64,000 nt of DNA from Chloranthus sessilifolius. Its lineage: Eukaryota > Streptophyta > Magnoliopsida > Chloranthales > Chloranthaceae. Made by a program: the position numbers and the translations under genes. Positions within the stretch are counted from its first letter, which is position 1, and every line of letters begins with the position of its first letter. Where the stretch lies: NCBI GenBank assembly GCA_021018995.1, contig CM037597.1, positions 32,552,936 through 32,616,935 on the forward strand. The letters are read 5' to 3'. Under the pieces are notes generated by a model. The model was given only the letters and a program-made list of their open reading frames with translations, searched no databases and was not told the DNA's origin. This document shows positions 1 to 10,676 of this stretch, in pieces.

Positions 1-910
1 AGATCTCCCAAAGAGTCCTCAGGGGTAGCGAGTTCTTTTCCTTGATCTTCATAATATGTTAAGATGAGTGTGCATGCTCGGCAGTGAGGTTGATAATGGT
101 GAAGAATGCAGGGGGATCCCTAAGGACATTCCCATCCTTCTAGATTAGAGTCGAAGATAGTATCGAGTTTATCTTCTTGATCTGATAGTGCTTGAAGTTC
201 TAGGTTGTCTCGCTCCGCTAACTCGAGTGCCGGGAGGTCTATCCAATAGTCCTCGTCATCACTCGAGGGAGGTTGTCATTCTTTCTCGAGAGATTTCTAA
301 AATATTTGGAGTTGTGGCAAATCTGGGGACGTAGAAGTGTCTAGTTCAAGTTCCTCTTCAAACTCTATGAGGGCATGCTGAGTGTTTCCCCCTAGGTCAA
401 CCGGATGACCATCGGGGTTTTTTGCTTCTTGTGTCGGTAGCTGACCTGGTAGGTCATTACTTGTGTCAATAGTCACGAGGTTGGAATGATTCGATTCTCC
501 TATTGTAGAGTGTCAGATCCAACTAGTGAAGTGTTCTCATATGCTGGCGCATGCCCTACAGCAAGATTGCTATGGGTAAGCGATACAAGGGGAGTCCCAA
601 GGGCATTCCCATCCCTCAAGGCCAAGGTCGAGGCGGATGCTGTACGGGTTAGTATTTTCTTGTGGAGTGTCATCTCTTTCCCATGTTAAGCGTAATTGCT
701 CTTCACTATCTTGTAGGGCTGCTATGTGAAAATCTTCGTCGTCAGTGGATTCCCAATCCTCTACTCGTGGGTCGGGTTCTGGAGGTTATTCTCTCCTCTC
801 TTCTGCAAATTCCTTATTGTCAAACATGGGCTTGACTCCTTCAAGCAGTTAATCAATATCGTCATTTATATTGGTTAGATCATCGAATGCTTTAGTCATT
901 CACTCAATTT
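1..910 (-). pseudogene. Element A: decayed linker between protease and reverse transcriptase
   Basis: This continues the minus-strand polyprotein of element A towards a reverse transcriptase that lies left of the window. The translation is acidic and broken by stops, and no catalytic motif is visible. Two stretches about 480 bp apart (around 60-300 and 540-800) resemble each other: both encode a GWECP-type motif followed by a similar acidic segment, so the linker contains a diverged internal duplication. Tat/Ogre elements usually have a poorly conserved region here. Assignment rests on collinearity with the protease and G-patch-like segment just upstream on the same strand. Confidence 0.5.
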
Positions 911-1384
911 CTACTTCTTGGGATCTAGTGAAGGACACTTCCTTATGCTTGGGCACATTTGCTTTCTTAGTGGTCCCATAGGTGAAGTGGTCATATAGAG
1001 ATCATTTTGTTGAGGCGGGGACAAGTCGGCTTGTGGGCCATCCGATTGGAAACCTAACCCTATGTGCTTACGTATTTGCATTGGGAGAATGGGTCCTACA
1101 CGACCTTGCTTATTTTTACCGAGTGCGGTGTGGGGAACGTATCCAAGTTGGTACGTAAGGTCCCACCATTTTATCGCGGTAGGGTTAATGGCATAGAGTT
1201 TGTCGAGGTTTGGGCCAACCTCTCTTCTCGCTAATTTTTGTTGACGCGTTGGGGGAGAACTAGGAGTAGGGGGACGGACTTCCACAATGGTTGTCTCATT
1301 AGGGATTCTAGTTTTTTGAATATGACCCGTGTTCAACACATAATCGTGAGCTGTTGGTATGCTCACCGCATAATTAGTATCCAT
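911..1384 (-). pseudogene. Element A: G-patch-like segment downstream of protease
   Basis: An open stretch of 157 codons follows the protease on the minus strand. Its middle holds a G-patch-like pattern (YQLGYVPHTALGKNKQG, then GLGF about 20 residues later), the arrangement seen after the protease in many Tat/Ogre polyproteins. The C-terminal part is polar and carries no other domain I recognise. It is probably a broken part of one long pol ORF rather than a separate gene. The protease upstream stays readable up to the boundary. Function is unknown; in retroviruses such domains bind nucleic acid. Confidence 0.55.
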
Positions 1385-1387
1385 CTC

Positions 1388-1765
1388 CTAGAGGAGTGCA
1401 TCAACATATATACGGACGATGGAGTCCTCGTATGGGAATTTGGCGCATTGATAGTATGTGGATGTGACGGCCTTCATTGACTCCAGCCATTTTCTTCTTA
1501 AAATGAGATTGTATCTACTAGCAGAATCAGATACATGGAAGGTAACGTCTTTCGTTACAGGCCCGAGGTGAACCTGTAGCTTGATAGTTCCTTGGATAAA
1601 GTGACCCAAGCCATCATAAGCTATGAGTGACAGTGCGGAGGGCCTGACATCCTGCTTTGTGTATTCAAGCATTTTTACCGTGGTGAGAGGGCAGATGTTA
1701 AGTCTTGTTCTTGTGCCAATGAGTGCGTGTGGTACGGAGAATCCTCTAATTATGACCGTAAGTAT
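1388..1765 (-). pseudogene. Element A: retropepsin-type aspartic protease, catalytic site lost
   Basis: The translation follows the Tat protease order: a VPHALI strand, the catalytic loop, LNICPL, an AYDG turn, HLGPVTKDVTF, and a YNLILRRKWLESMKAVTS segment matching the usual LLGRPW-helix region. Where the family has D-N-G-S after ALI, this copy reads GTRT, so the catalytic aspartate is absent. The upstream part (about 1673-1765) is readable in the same direction but lies outside the long open stretch. In a living element this enzyme cuts the Gag-Pol polyprotein in the virus-like particle. This copy should be inactive. Confidence 0.7.
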
Positions 1766-2527
1766 ATGAGGGTCGCACTCCCACAGATTGACTCTTTAGG
1801 CATGTCAGCGTCTCTTAAAGTGAGCGTCGGATGTTGCCCTATGATCGAAGTGATTTGATGAAGCTCATCTAGGGTCGTATCCTCATCCACTTGCGTGTCT
1901 TCAAGTATCCTTATCAAAAATCGTTGATGATCAGGCAATTTCTTGATGAGTTCTAGTATGGATATCTGGGTCGAGATTTTCTGGAGATGTCGCAGAAGGT
2001 CGTATTCTTGTCCTGGCTTCAGTGCAGTTTCTTTGCCTGGCCGATGGGCCTTAGGTGCGAGTGGTTGGAATTATCGAGGTGCAGGAATTGGTGGAGGGAT
2101 AATGTGAGGTGTGGGAGGCAAGTTAACCTCTCTTTCTCTCACATTCTCTTCTGGTGGTAGTGCGTTCGTGAAATCCTTATTTCGAGGGAAAGGCGACGGT
2201 GGATAATTGGTTCCTGATTTAAGAATCGGGCAAGTCAGTTGTTGACCGAACTCGGCACAGCTTGATGCGGATGTATTTGTAAAATGGTTTTAATTCGAGG
2301 TTGGAACGCGTACCTGAATAGTGCCGCTCTAAGGTGGGAGGTTATTTCATTGTCTTTTGGCTCACTTTCTTTTAGATTCAGTGAACGTTCAATGGTTATT
2401 TCATTGTCTTGGCTTGGAGTCTTTCCGGTGACACTTTCTATCCATGCAGTAATTTGGGCTGTAATTTGGAGAGCGTGATCTCCATACTCGGGTTCAGCAT
2501 CAGGCAAAGGGAGCGGTAATGGCATTG
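1766..2527 (-). pseudogene. Element A: gag-to-protease linker (left of the nested solo LTR)
   Basis: The minus-strand translation is partly open. It has a proline-rich stretch and the text PDAEPEYGDHALQIT near 2455-2520, then a helical, charged region (LPDHQRFLIRILEDTQ and following) typical of the sequence before the Tat protease. Reading is continuous with the gag on the other side of the solo LTR at 2528-4093 once the LTR and one copy of the 5-bp target duplication are set aside, which is how I placed it in element A. No catalytic motif is expected here. Confidence 0.6.
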
Positions 2528-2911
2528 TGTAGATACCCAAATTTGGCCCAAGGCCTAATTGAAACACATTTCGAGAGAGGCGTATTTCTGAGCTTTTGAT
2601 GGCATGTATGGAACCCTTAGGAACCACCCCAAACCCTTAGGAATTACCCTAGATTCCTTAGGAACCTACCCCAAACTATTAGAAATCAATCCCAACCCTT
2701 AGAACCCCTTCTGAACCCTAAACCTAACCTTCCTAGGTAATGGATGAAGAGTGGTGCATTGGGACTAGCCGGGGCCTTCTACTGCTATCAGATCATATAC
2801 CATTGGAAAGAGGACTTCTCCAGCTTTCCAATGAGCCACGAATCGCCTCAATCAGAGTTGTGTATCAAAAGTTATGACATTTTGAAAATCAGGCAAAAAT
2901 TCAAGTTTTTT

Positions 2912-3088
2912 GCTTGGTGCAACTAATAGTTGCGCCAAGCCATTTTGTGCCCAAAAATGGTTTGCCGTAACTAATAGTTGTGCCAATTTTAAAGTGCATC
3001 CCACCCCTCGCGAAGCTAACTTCCAGGCTACTGTACAAAACTATTTTACTGTACATTTGCCTGGCGCAAATAATAGTTGCGCCAGGCA
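2912..3088. repeat. Three palindromic hairpins in U3 of the solo LTR
   Basis: Near-perfect palindromes lie at 2912-2940, 2963-2986 and 3058-3088. All share a core like GCAACTAATAGTTGC, with outer arms extending to GCTTGG/CCAAGC or TGCCTGG/CCAGGCA. They are upstream of the TATA box at 3364. The same core recurs in LTR C and in the leader of element C. Confidence 0.85.
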
Positions 3089-3363
3089 TATGAACAGTGA
3101 CCTCTAGTTTTTTCTCTAAAAATTGAGATTGGGGTTTGACTTGTTGACCATCTTGATCTTTGGGGGTGGTTTGCTAGTTCTGTTGCCACCTTTTAATGCC
3201 TATTTGCAACCCTTAATTGATTTAAAACACTAACCTATCATCCACCATTAAAATCATTCCCACACCTTTCCAAGCTCTCAAAATCCTACAAAACCTTAGA
3301 TTAGAGATTACCTAATTGCTAAACCCAATTAGCTTCTAAGTAGCCTCATAATCCACCCATTTC

Positions 3364-3373
3364 CTATAAATAG
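3364..3373 (+). promoter_or_regulatory. TATA box of the solo LTR
   Basis: CTATAAATAG precedes a C-rich transcription-start-like stretch, as in the related LTRs at 22,231 (minus) and 38,777 (plus). It marks the U3/R region and fixes the plus orientation. Confidence 0.7.
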
Positions 3374-4093
3374 AGCCCCCCTCCCCTTGGATTAGAAGTT
3401 GAGAAATTTGGTTAAGAGAGAAAGAGCTCAAAGTAAGAAGTTCTTCCTCCCTTTTGTGTACCATTTTCACATAAATTTCAGAATCTCCCAACCTCATTTC
3501 AAGCTTACTATGGCCTAAAAAACCCTTAGTCTAAGTGTGTGCTCCCCCCTAGACCCCTCACTCTATCTCTTAGCTTTAAGCCTTAAGAGTTACAACCCCA
3601 TTCTCTACCATTGAAGCCTTCAAAAGCTCATCAAAGCAAGCCAATGCAAGGCTCCTCTATAGTGCTACAAGGGCTTGAGGGCTCTAGCTCTCCCCTTTCT
3701 TCTTCTGTCTCTTCTTTAGCTCTTCCCATCCTCCCATTTGTGCCATTACGCCGCCGAATTTTCGGTAGGAATGGAGGGGCACAAATAGAATTTAAGACCC
3801 ATTTGGGCAAGAGGAAGCCATTTTCTTTTCTTTTACTTTATTTTTATGTTGGCCATTAGTAGAGACCACGTTAAGTCGATTGATCGGGTGCCTAACCCCT
3901 TCCTGATCGATAACCGAAGCCCCTACACGAGCCTTTGGTGTAGACCGAATTCAGAGTCATATTTTTAGCACTTCGGTGCTCATAAAAATGAACTAGGTTT
4001 CCCGGGACACCAAAAGCTCTGGGTGGCGACTCTATATTTTTGCTAGCGAGCGCATCGCCGTAACGAGATCGTCACAAATCCCACGGTTGCACA

Positions 4094-6178
4094 CGTTGGT
4101 TCAGGATTTAAAGGGATTGGAGGTTCTGGTGGGTGATTATGGAGGAGTGGTCTCCTAGCCCTAAAGGAATGGACTCGTATCTGAGTGAATTTTAGATAAG
4201 GAGGTGGATTCGGTTGGGCGATGTGAGTGATCAGGGCCAAGGGATGCGGGGGTGAAGGAGCTCTCGCCAGTGTGGCGGAAGTAGCAAAGGGTTGAATGAG
4301 AATGATTAAGGTAGAAGGTTGGAAGGGAGGTCGACCGGAGAGATCTACGGTGGTGACCTAAGCCGGTGTTGCTTGGTTGTGGTTAGGCATGTGGTTATTA
4401 ATGATCCCTAAATTTTGTTGGGGTTGGTTATTATAAGGGTTAGGATTCCTAAGTGCTTCCCAATCGATCTGACTTCTGTCACTCATATTATATATTACGT
4501 CCCTGAGGACCCAACAATCTTCTAGGTTGTGTCTTGCGTATCGATGGAAGGCACAATATTTACTATAGTCTAGATTTGACGGCCATGGGCAGGGTTTTTC
4601 CTGTGAGAATCAGAGGAGATTATGAGTGTTAAGGAGACAGAAGATGTTGGGAATTGTATCCAGTAAAGGGTGATAGTATTCCTGCCTCGGGTGGTAGGAG
4701 CCTCTGGTTGGGTTAAAATTCTGCGGTGGTGTCACACTATTATAATTTAGCGCGTGGGCCGGTCGATTTTGCGTCATGTTCTGATTCTGTAGGTGTTGGG
4801 ATATTAATTTCTATTATGATACTGGCCCTGATTCTGGTTCTGGCTTTGGTTTTGGTTTGCATATATTTGTTGATTAGTGCCTTGGTTTTGGTTCATGTAT
4901 CGTTGCTGATTTTGATTTTACACAAAGTTTCGTGGGTAGAAATTTTCTTTCCCTGAGTTTTGTCCTTGATTAACAATGGTGTTGACTTGTTTGGTTCCTA
5001 AGGCTTTCTTATTATTTTTCGATTTTGATTCATTGGAAGAGCCCACTTTCGATGTGACTATGGATAGAGCAAGGCCTCCGCCTTTAATGTGTCGCGGTAG
5101 TTGGGATGCCCGGGAGTGGAGTGCAGTGAAGTCGGGGCAGTCACTTATGATAAGTGCGCTCTTTAACGGTTCTTTAGTATTATCGATAATAATGTCCACT
5201 GAATCCTTCTCTTTCATTGAAGTGCCAGTTCTAGCAGCGAGTTTTCTCCATCTGGCGACAAAGTCGGTAAATTCTTCATCAAGTCCTTGCTTGGCTGCCA
5301 TTAGATCAATGTGACTGGCTGTCTCTTGGATCAAGTGTTTATATTGGTCTAGGAATTGACCGACTAATTCGTCGAAGGTCTCTATCTTATAAAGCAGGAA
5401 TTCCTACAAACCAATCTAAAGCTTCTCCTTTTAATGAGCATTGAAAATAGTGAATGAGAAGTCCTTGATTATCACATATGGGTCGGCAATTATTACAAAA
5501 AAGGGCCAAGTGATGATTCGGATTTCCTGTGCCATTATATTTGGTAAATTTTTGTGGCTTAAATCCTATTGGTAAATTAAACTTGATGTCCCGATAAAAT
5601 TTGTCGAATCCGAATGAGTGATCGGGGTGCTCTCTCTTGGCCATATACTCATCGAGCATTTTAGGGAGATCTTTGATTTTAATGGTGCTGTCTTTTGGAG
5701 CGACCCGTGGGCAAACCTTGTCTAAAGAGTCATTGTTGAAGAATGTGTGCGCAGGTTGTCTCAATGGTGTGGTGCGGGCTAACACCGTGCTCGAGATAGG
5801 AGGTGGCCTCTCTTATCGCTCTTGTCCTTCTGAAAATTATCGTGACCTAATGGTTTCGTATGTGGCTGCCAACCCTCGAAGCAATTCTTCAGAGTCATCG
5901 TCTCCTCTTTGTATTATTTGAATACTGAGTTCTTTAATCTGTTGAGTGGTGGGGTTTTGTCCGATGTTACCATCTCTCCCATTATGGTTATTACTGGTGT
6001 GTGCGGTGGAGAAGGGATTTTCTTGCTCGCTGACCATGTTAATCTCAGGTTGTCATGGGCTGGAATTGTGAAATGGTTCTTCTTCATATATGGGATTTTC
6101 ATGATATCTCTATAATGGTGGGTCTCCTAAACTCACTCTTCGTATACCTGACGTCTCGAGTCTTTGATGATGACTCAT
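4094..6178 (-). pseudogene. Element A: gag polyprotein, broken
   Basis: Gag starts at an ATG at 6178, about 95 bp after the PBS, and runs leftwards. In order it has a polar N-terminus, a low-complexity stretch, the gag core at about 5390-5785 (PIGFKPQKFTKYNGTGNP, then LIHYFQCSLKGEALDWF), and its helical C-terminal part at 4918-5334 (FVARWRKLAARTG). A proline-rich tail leads to the solo LTR. The core matches the Tat/Ogre capsid pattern of a GF.P..F..YDGT motif followed by L..F..SL.G.A..W. In-frame stops and frameshifts break it, including a TAG about 23 codons after the start. No CCHC knuckle is clear. Confidence 0.75.
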
Positions 6179-6272
6179 ATATATATAAAAGGGAATCTAA
6201 ATAACACGATGGAAAGGAAAAAAATAGGGAGATAAGATGAAAAGTAACTGTCTAGAAAAAGAGTTTGCAAAA

Positions 6273-6292
6273 GTGTCCCATCGCGATCGCCA
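6273..6292 (-). other. Primer binding site of element A
   Basis: TGGCGATCGCGATGGGA begins a few bases inside the 3' edge of LTR A, read on the minus strand. It has the TGG start of a site complementary to a tRNA CCA end. The priming tRNA is not identified. Confidence 0.65.
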
Positions 6293-6839
6293 GTTTGTTG
6301 GTGCACGCTTTTTTTGGGTTCCTCTTGGTCCCCGTTGAATCAGTGGCTCCAATTCTATCCAAGTAGACTCTAGCGATGCGGCATTTGGAATATTAGGAAT
6401 AAAGGTTTTCTAGGAAGGTTCCTAGTTTGTTACAAGTGCTAGCTATAGATATTTATCGACGCTACAACACATCAATGATCACGCTTTAGAGCGGGTATGG
6501 GTTACTTCTTTACTGAATCGTCCACCTACGAACGTCAGCAATTATGTCTTTTCTTAATTTAGATAGTTTAATTTTCCTTCTATTTCCCGTTATTGTTATA
6601 GTTCTGATCAGTTTAGACTTCCATGATTCTGTTATGAATTTAGTTATATAAGTTTTATCTAATCCTATTACGAGTCTAGTTAATTTTTACTATTCCTATC
6701 CTTATTGAAAGTCTAATTAATTAAGTGTCCTATTCCCATTAGAAGTCCGATTAATTTTAGTCCCCTAATCTCATTAGAAGTTTAATTATGATCAGGTTTC
6801 CTAATTGTACTAGGAGTTCACATGTAGTAGTTCTGGTGA

Positions 6840-7390
6840 AACTTTAATTAAATCAAACATGCTAGTTATACTAAAATTCAAATTTGAGCAAGTATGCTAG
6901 TTGTATTGGAATTCTAATTAAATCGAGTATAACAATCTTACTACAATTCTAATTGAAATAAAGGATTGATTTTACTAAAAATTTTAATTAGAGCAGATAT
7001 ACTAATTTTATTAAAATTCTAATTAAAACAAATAAACTAATTTTGCTAAATTTCCGATTAAAGCCATGAATTAACTATACTAAATTCTAATTAAAATAAA
7101 GGAATTGGTTTGACTAAAATTATGGTCAGAGTAATAAATTATACTAAGACTCTAATTAAAATAAAAGGACTGATTAATGATACTGAGGTCTAATAAAGCG
7201 AGGAATTAACTATGCTAGAATTATCTAATTAAGATAAAGGAACAAAATTTATTGGAACTCTAATCGAAGCAATTATTCTAAGGATTTAATCAAAATAAAG
7301 CATGTAAATTAATTATGCTAAAAATCTAAGAAGAAAGTATGGAACTGATATTCTAACTCTAATTAAATCAATAAAATAATCCTAAAAAGA
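6840..7390. repeat. Degenerate AT-rich repeats in LTR A
   Basis: About fifteen imperfect units of the type CTAATTAAAATAAA, spaced roughly 30-45 bp apart with variable linkers. They lie in the R/U5 half of the LTR. No coding potential is visible. Confidence 0.6.
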
Positions 7391-8130
7391 AAAAAGGTTT
7401 TCGCTATGCTAAGGAGGTTTGGCCTCGTTCCCGAGTACCCTCCATAAGCTCCCTTAGGCAAATCGGGTGGCTGAGATTAAAGATAAATTAAATTTTTGAC
7501 TGTAAAATAGTAATTTTAGATTTTTCAGATTCAATTTCAGAGTGATAATTATGAATTAAATTGAGAAACTAGAATTATAGAAACTAAATTTAATATTTAG
7601 GATTTTTCGAGGTATTAAAATAGGGAATTAAAACCATAATTGAAAATTCTAGGATTGAATTCAGGTTTGAAATCAGAAAAATCTGTTCGTATGATTAAAG
7701 ACTAATTTTAGAGTCTAAGACCTAGAACAAGAAATTAATGATAGGACTAGAGATTAAGATTTTAGAACGGAATTAAAGCCTAGGATCGATGAATTTGACC
7801 ATCGGATTAAGAAGTGGTTCTGAATTCGGAGAATTAGAACCAGATATAAAAATTTGCGATCTAAAAAGGATGCTACTGTCTCGGATTGAAAATTAAAACT
7901 AATAGAATTCCTAAATCTAGAGGCTAGAAGTTATGGTCGTGAGTAAAAAAATTAATCCTTACCTAGGGTTGGGGATGCAGAGAGAAATCTTGAAGATTCA
8001 AAGCTTGAATCTTGAAATAATGGTTTCTCTATGGGTTTGTCCTCAGAGTTCTCTGGTTTCAAAATCGTAAAAAAAATTCGTTCTCTCTCGAAAATTTGCC
8101 AGCCTCCTCGAGCGAATTAAGGAAAAAATC

Positions 8131-8140
8131 TTTTATAGGT
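8131..8140 (-). promoter_or_regulatory. TATA box of LTR A
   Basis: ACCTATAAAA on the minus strand, immediately downstream (in the transcription sense) of the two U3 hairpin arrays. Confidence 0.6.
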
Positions 8141-8163
8141 TTTTCTTTAATTAAATGTCATGT

Positions 8164-8575
8164 TTTAGGCGTTTAATAAAATTGCGCGCCGGTTTCTCGG
8201 CGCTTAATCGCTTTGAGTTGGTCACCGACTCAGTGAGCGACCTACTGACTTGCTCAATGAGTTTCCTAGTCCTAATGGTGTTAGAACTAATTGCGCGCCT
8301 ATTTTGGGGTGCATAATCCAATTAAGCGCCACTCTCGAAGTGTTTAATCGAGGAAACTTAGGGATGAAGGACGGTGAGACTAGGCCGGGCATAGGCCAAT
8401 TGCGCGTTGGTAGTGTGGTGCTTAATCCGATCGTGCGTCTGGTGTCAAGCATGTGATCGAGTCTCGAGGTTGTCTGGGGAAAGGAAGTCTAGTCTGAGAA
8501 GGGACTGATTGCACGCTTATGATTTAGCGTACAATCGAATTGAGCGCTTGGTTTTAGGCACTTAATTCGGGGTTG
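8164..8575. repeat. U3 hairpin array I of LTR A (GCGC...AAT units)
   Basis: About seven imperfect units of roughly 40-60 bp, each pairing an ATTGCGCGC-type arm with a GCGCTTAAT-type arm (for example around 8178-8211, 8291-8349, 8398-8460 and 8508-8573). Each unit can fold as a short hairpin. The units are diverged, so the array is old or under weak constraint. Confidence 0.6.
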
Positions 8576-8595
8576 TTCAGGTCCGGGTCGAGCTT

Positions 8596-8838
8596 GAAAT
8601 GCCAGGCTATTATTTTAGCCTGCATTTCGACTATATACTATTGTTTCAGTATATTGTCTCCCTACGTTGGGATCTGAGCCACAGAGCTATTGTTTCAGCC
8701 TATGTTCAGCCATCTACTATTATTTCAGTGCATAGTTCCCACATTGGGGGTATGGGGCCTGAGCCATAGATCTATTGTTTCAGTCTATGTCCAGCCATAT
8801 ACTATTGTTTCAGTATATAGTCTCACATTAGGGTTATG
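8596..8838. repeat. U3 hairpin array II of LTR A (CTATTGTTTCAG units)
   Basis: Six units of about 30-45 bp, each centred on a CTATTRTTTCAG or CTATTATTTTAG loop flanked by complementary arms. The first, 8596-8628, is an almost perfect hairpin (GAAATGCCAGGCTA / AGCCTGCATTTC). Alternate units share the linkers CACATTGGGG and GAGCCATAG, so the array grew by duplication of a two-hairpin module. Confidence 0.7.
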
Positions 8839-8899
8839 AGGTCAAAGGTTGACCAAACAAATTTATATATTTCGAGAGGGCAAAATGGGGGTGTCTATA

Positions 8900-9087
8900 G
8901 GTATCGGTGCTCACTGAGTTACCGTAGGAATTGACACTGCCAAGATAAAATCAAGGGCCTTTGGAATGATCCCTAACTTCTCAGCGAACAACAGAGTGAT
9001 AAAAGAATGGGTAGACCCGGGGTCTATCAACACTCGTGCTTCAATTTTTCTTACGTCGCCCTCACGACGCATAACAAGAGTACCTTA
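8900..9087 (-). pseudogene. Element B: N-terminal part of chromoviral aspartic protease
   Basis: The minus strand encodes GTLVMRREGD, then VLIDPGSTHSFITLLFAEKLG and the following hydrophobic strand. This is the Del/Tekay chromovirus protease start, with DPGST in place of the common DSGAT and the catalytic Asp present. It is cut off by LTR A of element A at 8899. It lies directly after gag once the 137-bp insert at 9088-9224 is ignored; that insert also shifts the frame. Confidence 0.75.
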
Positions 9088-9224
9088 GAATTATACAAGT
9101 ATTTTAATTAAAATTTTCTAAGCATGTGGTATTAAGGCATGATTTATTGAAAGAATTTATTAAATACAAAACAATAAATAACAGAATGAAGATAAAAGAC
9201 ATCTCAACTTTTAATAATACCTTA
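9088..9224 (-). other. 137-bp insert or intron between gag and protease of element B
   Basis: An AT-rich block separates gag (ending ASNVVI, then TAA) from the protease (GTLV). TACCTTA occurs at both edges (9081-9087 and 9218-9224), so removing 137 bp restores collinearity with the usual ASN-VV-T-GTL join. On the minus strand the edges read TAAG/GTATTA and TTCTAAG/GTAC. The block is therefore compatible with a GT-AG intron (9084-9220) or with a small insertion flanked by a 7-bp duplication. The TAA remains either way. Confidence 0.6.
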
Positions 9225-10502
9225 TATCACGACATTCGACGTTCTGGCTTCCTGAGCCGTCACGACATAAGCTCGACCTTGAATAGTAGGTCGGGTCGAT
9301 CTCTGAGTAGATGTCGAAATAGTTCTTCCCTTATCCCCTTGAGGACAATCCTTAACCATGTGCCCAATTATACCACACCAAAAGCATGCTCCAGTGTTCC
9401 TCTTACAATTCTCGGTCTTGTGTAGTTTTCTACAACTTAGACATGAAAGAAGATGTAGTAGGTGAGGATCCTTGTACCATTGACGCTCCACTAGCCGTAG
9501 AACCCGCTGGTCATATAGATTGCACAGATGAAGACACTGCTGGCCTCTAATAGGAGGTCGATCCAGAAGAAACTGCTGGTCTAGAAAATGTAGGTTGAAC
9601 ATGATTCACCGGTAGCTTCGAAAACTTGGCCCTCTTATTCTCATAAGTATCAGACTATCCTTGCATACCCCTGTCTTTATTTTGTTGATTCCTTCTCGAA
9701 AACAGCTTATGAATTTCCTCTTCAACAATGACGGCCTTTGACATCACTCTCCCGTATGTCTCCATCTCCCACATAGCCACTCTCTCTTGTATATTCGGCC
9801 TCAGACCTAGCTGAAATTTTATGGCCTTCATCATATCGGTGGCCACATGTTGAGGTGCAAACCTCGAAAGTCACGTGAACTCATCTCCATACTCATGCAG
9901 TGACATTGTCTCCTGCTCTAGCTTGATGAACTGGACTTCCATCTGATGCCTGACAAGCTTGGTAAAATACTGATCGTTGAACGCTTCGATAAACTCAGCC
10001 CATGTCCAAGGAGTATTGGGACACTCCTGCTCCCTCTGTCTAGCCACAGACTTCCATCATGGTCCAGCCTGTCCGTCTAGTTTGAAAGCTGCTCAATGAA
10101 CCTTCTCGACATCGGTGCACTGAAGTACTTCAAAGATCTTTTCCATCTCATCCAACCAACCTCGACCTCCATCAAATTGGTCTGTCCAGAAAAATTTGGA
10201 GGTTTCATCCTCCTGAATTCGGTAAATCTGGAGAATTATTGTTGTTGTCCAGCAAAAATCAGCTCTGCTTGCTGGACTATGGCAGCAGTTTGCTGAGCCA
10301 TAGATGCATTCTGCTGAGCTATGTTGGTGGCCAGGTTTTCCAACATTTGCTCCATCCTTCCATCCTGACCTCTTCTAACTCCAATCGGAACTGCGTTGGA
10401 ACCGGTTGCGAAAGTAACTCCCCTAGAGGTACCGACACCTTCAGGCATGTCCTCTAACAGAACTATCCTACCTCTACCTCTTCTTTAGAATCTTGGGGCC
10501 AT
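9225..10502 (-). pseudogene. Element B: chromovirus (Del/Tekay-like) gag, broken
   Basis: Gag starts at an ATG at 10502 and has an Arg/Gly-rich N-terminus, then a Gln/Ala helical segment (10236-10448). The capsid part (FIEAFNDQYFTK, SRFAPQHVATDMMKAIKFQLGLRP) follows around 9650-9990. A CCHC zinc knuckle (CFWCGIIGHMVKDC) and the QEARTSNVV end lie at 9222-9400. These are the expected chromovirus gag parts in order. A TAA six codons from the start, other stops and a frameshift before the knuckle make it non-functional. In active elements this protein forms the particle and binds RNA. Confidence 0.8.
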
Positions 10503-10660
10503 GCTGATCTATCATTGTGAAACAACAACATCAATTAGAATTGATTGTAAAGACAATCACACACACAGTACTAGTGGTTCTAGACCTAATGGCATAAATC
10601 TAATGCGACTGTACAGGGGTCACGGTTGGGTTCTCATGGGTCCTAGGGAATCTAAAGCCA

Positions 10661-10674
10661 CAACTCTGATATCA
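10661..10674 (-). other. Primer binding site of element B
   Basis: TGATATCAGAGTTG on the minus strand, two bases after the LTR end. It resembles TGGTATCAGAGC, complementary to initiator tRNA-Met and usual for chromoviruses, with changes expected in an old copy. Confidence 0.65.
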
Positions 10675-10676
10675 AC

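Larger units (their letters stand above)
2528..4093 (+). mobile_element. Solo LTR, Ogre/Tat-like, plus strand, nested in element A
   Basis: The unit begins TGTAGATACCC and ends GGTTGCACA. It is flanked by CATTG (2523-2527) and CGTTG (4094-4098), a 5-bp target duplication with one change. No PBS or polypurine tract adjoins it, and element A coding resumes on both sides, so it is a solo LTR left by recombination. It has a TATA box, a CT-rich leader and the GTGCCTAACC...CGATCGATAACCGAAGCCCC block also seen in the LTRs at 21,511-23,119 and 37,896-39,520. Its orientation is opposite to the elements it sits in. Confidence 0.85.
6296..8899 (-). mobile_element. 5' LTR of element A (Tat-like), inserted in element B
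   Basis: Read on the minus strand the LTR starts TATAGACACCCCC (normally TGTAGACACC; one terminal base changed) at 8899 and ends just before the PBS at 6292, about 2.6 kb. To its right the chromoviral protease of element B stops abruptly, showing the insertion point. It has two hairpin arrays in U3, a TATA box at 8131-8140, and a long AT-rich 3' half full of short degenerate repeats. The matching 3' LTR is outside the window. Confidence 0.75.

Noticed and set aside
4726..4956. Hydrophobic plus-strand ORF that looks like a membrane protein
   Set aside because: Antisense shadow of element A gag (Gln/Asn-rich on the other strand).
6600..7400. Telomere-like or satellite array
   Set aside because: Units are too diverged and lie inside LTR A between its TATA box and PBS.
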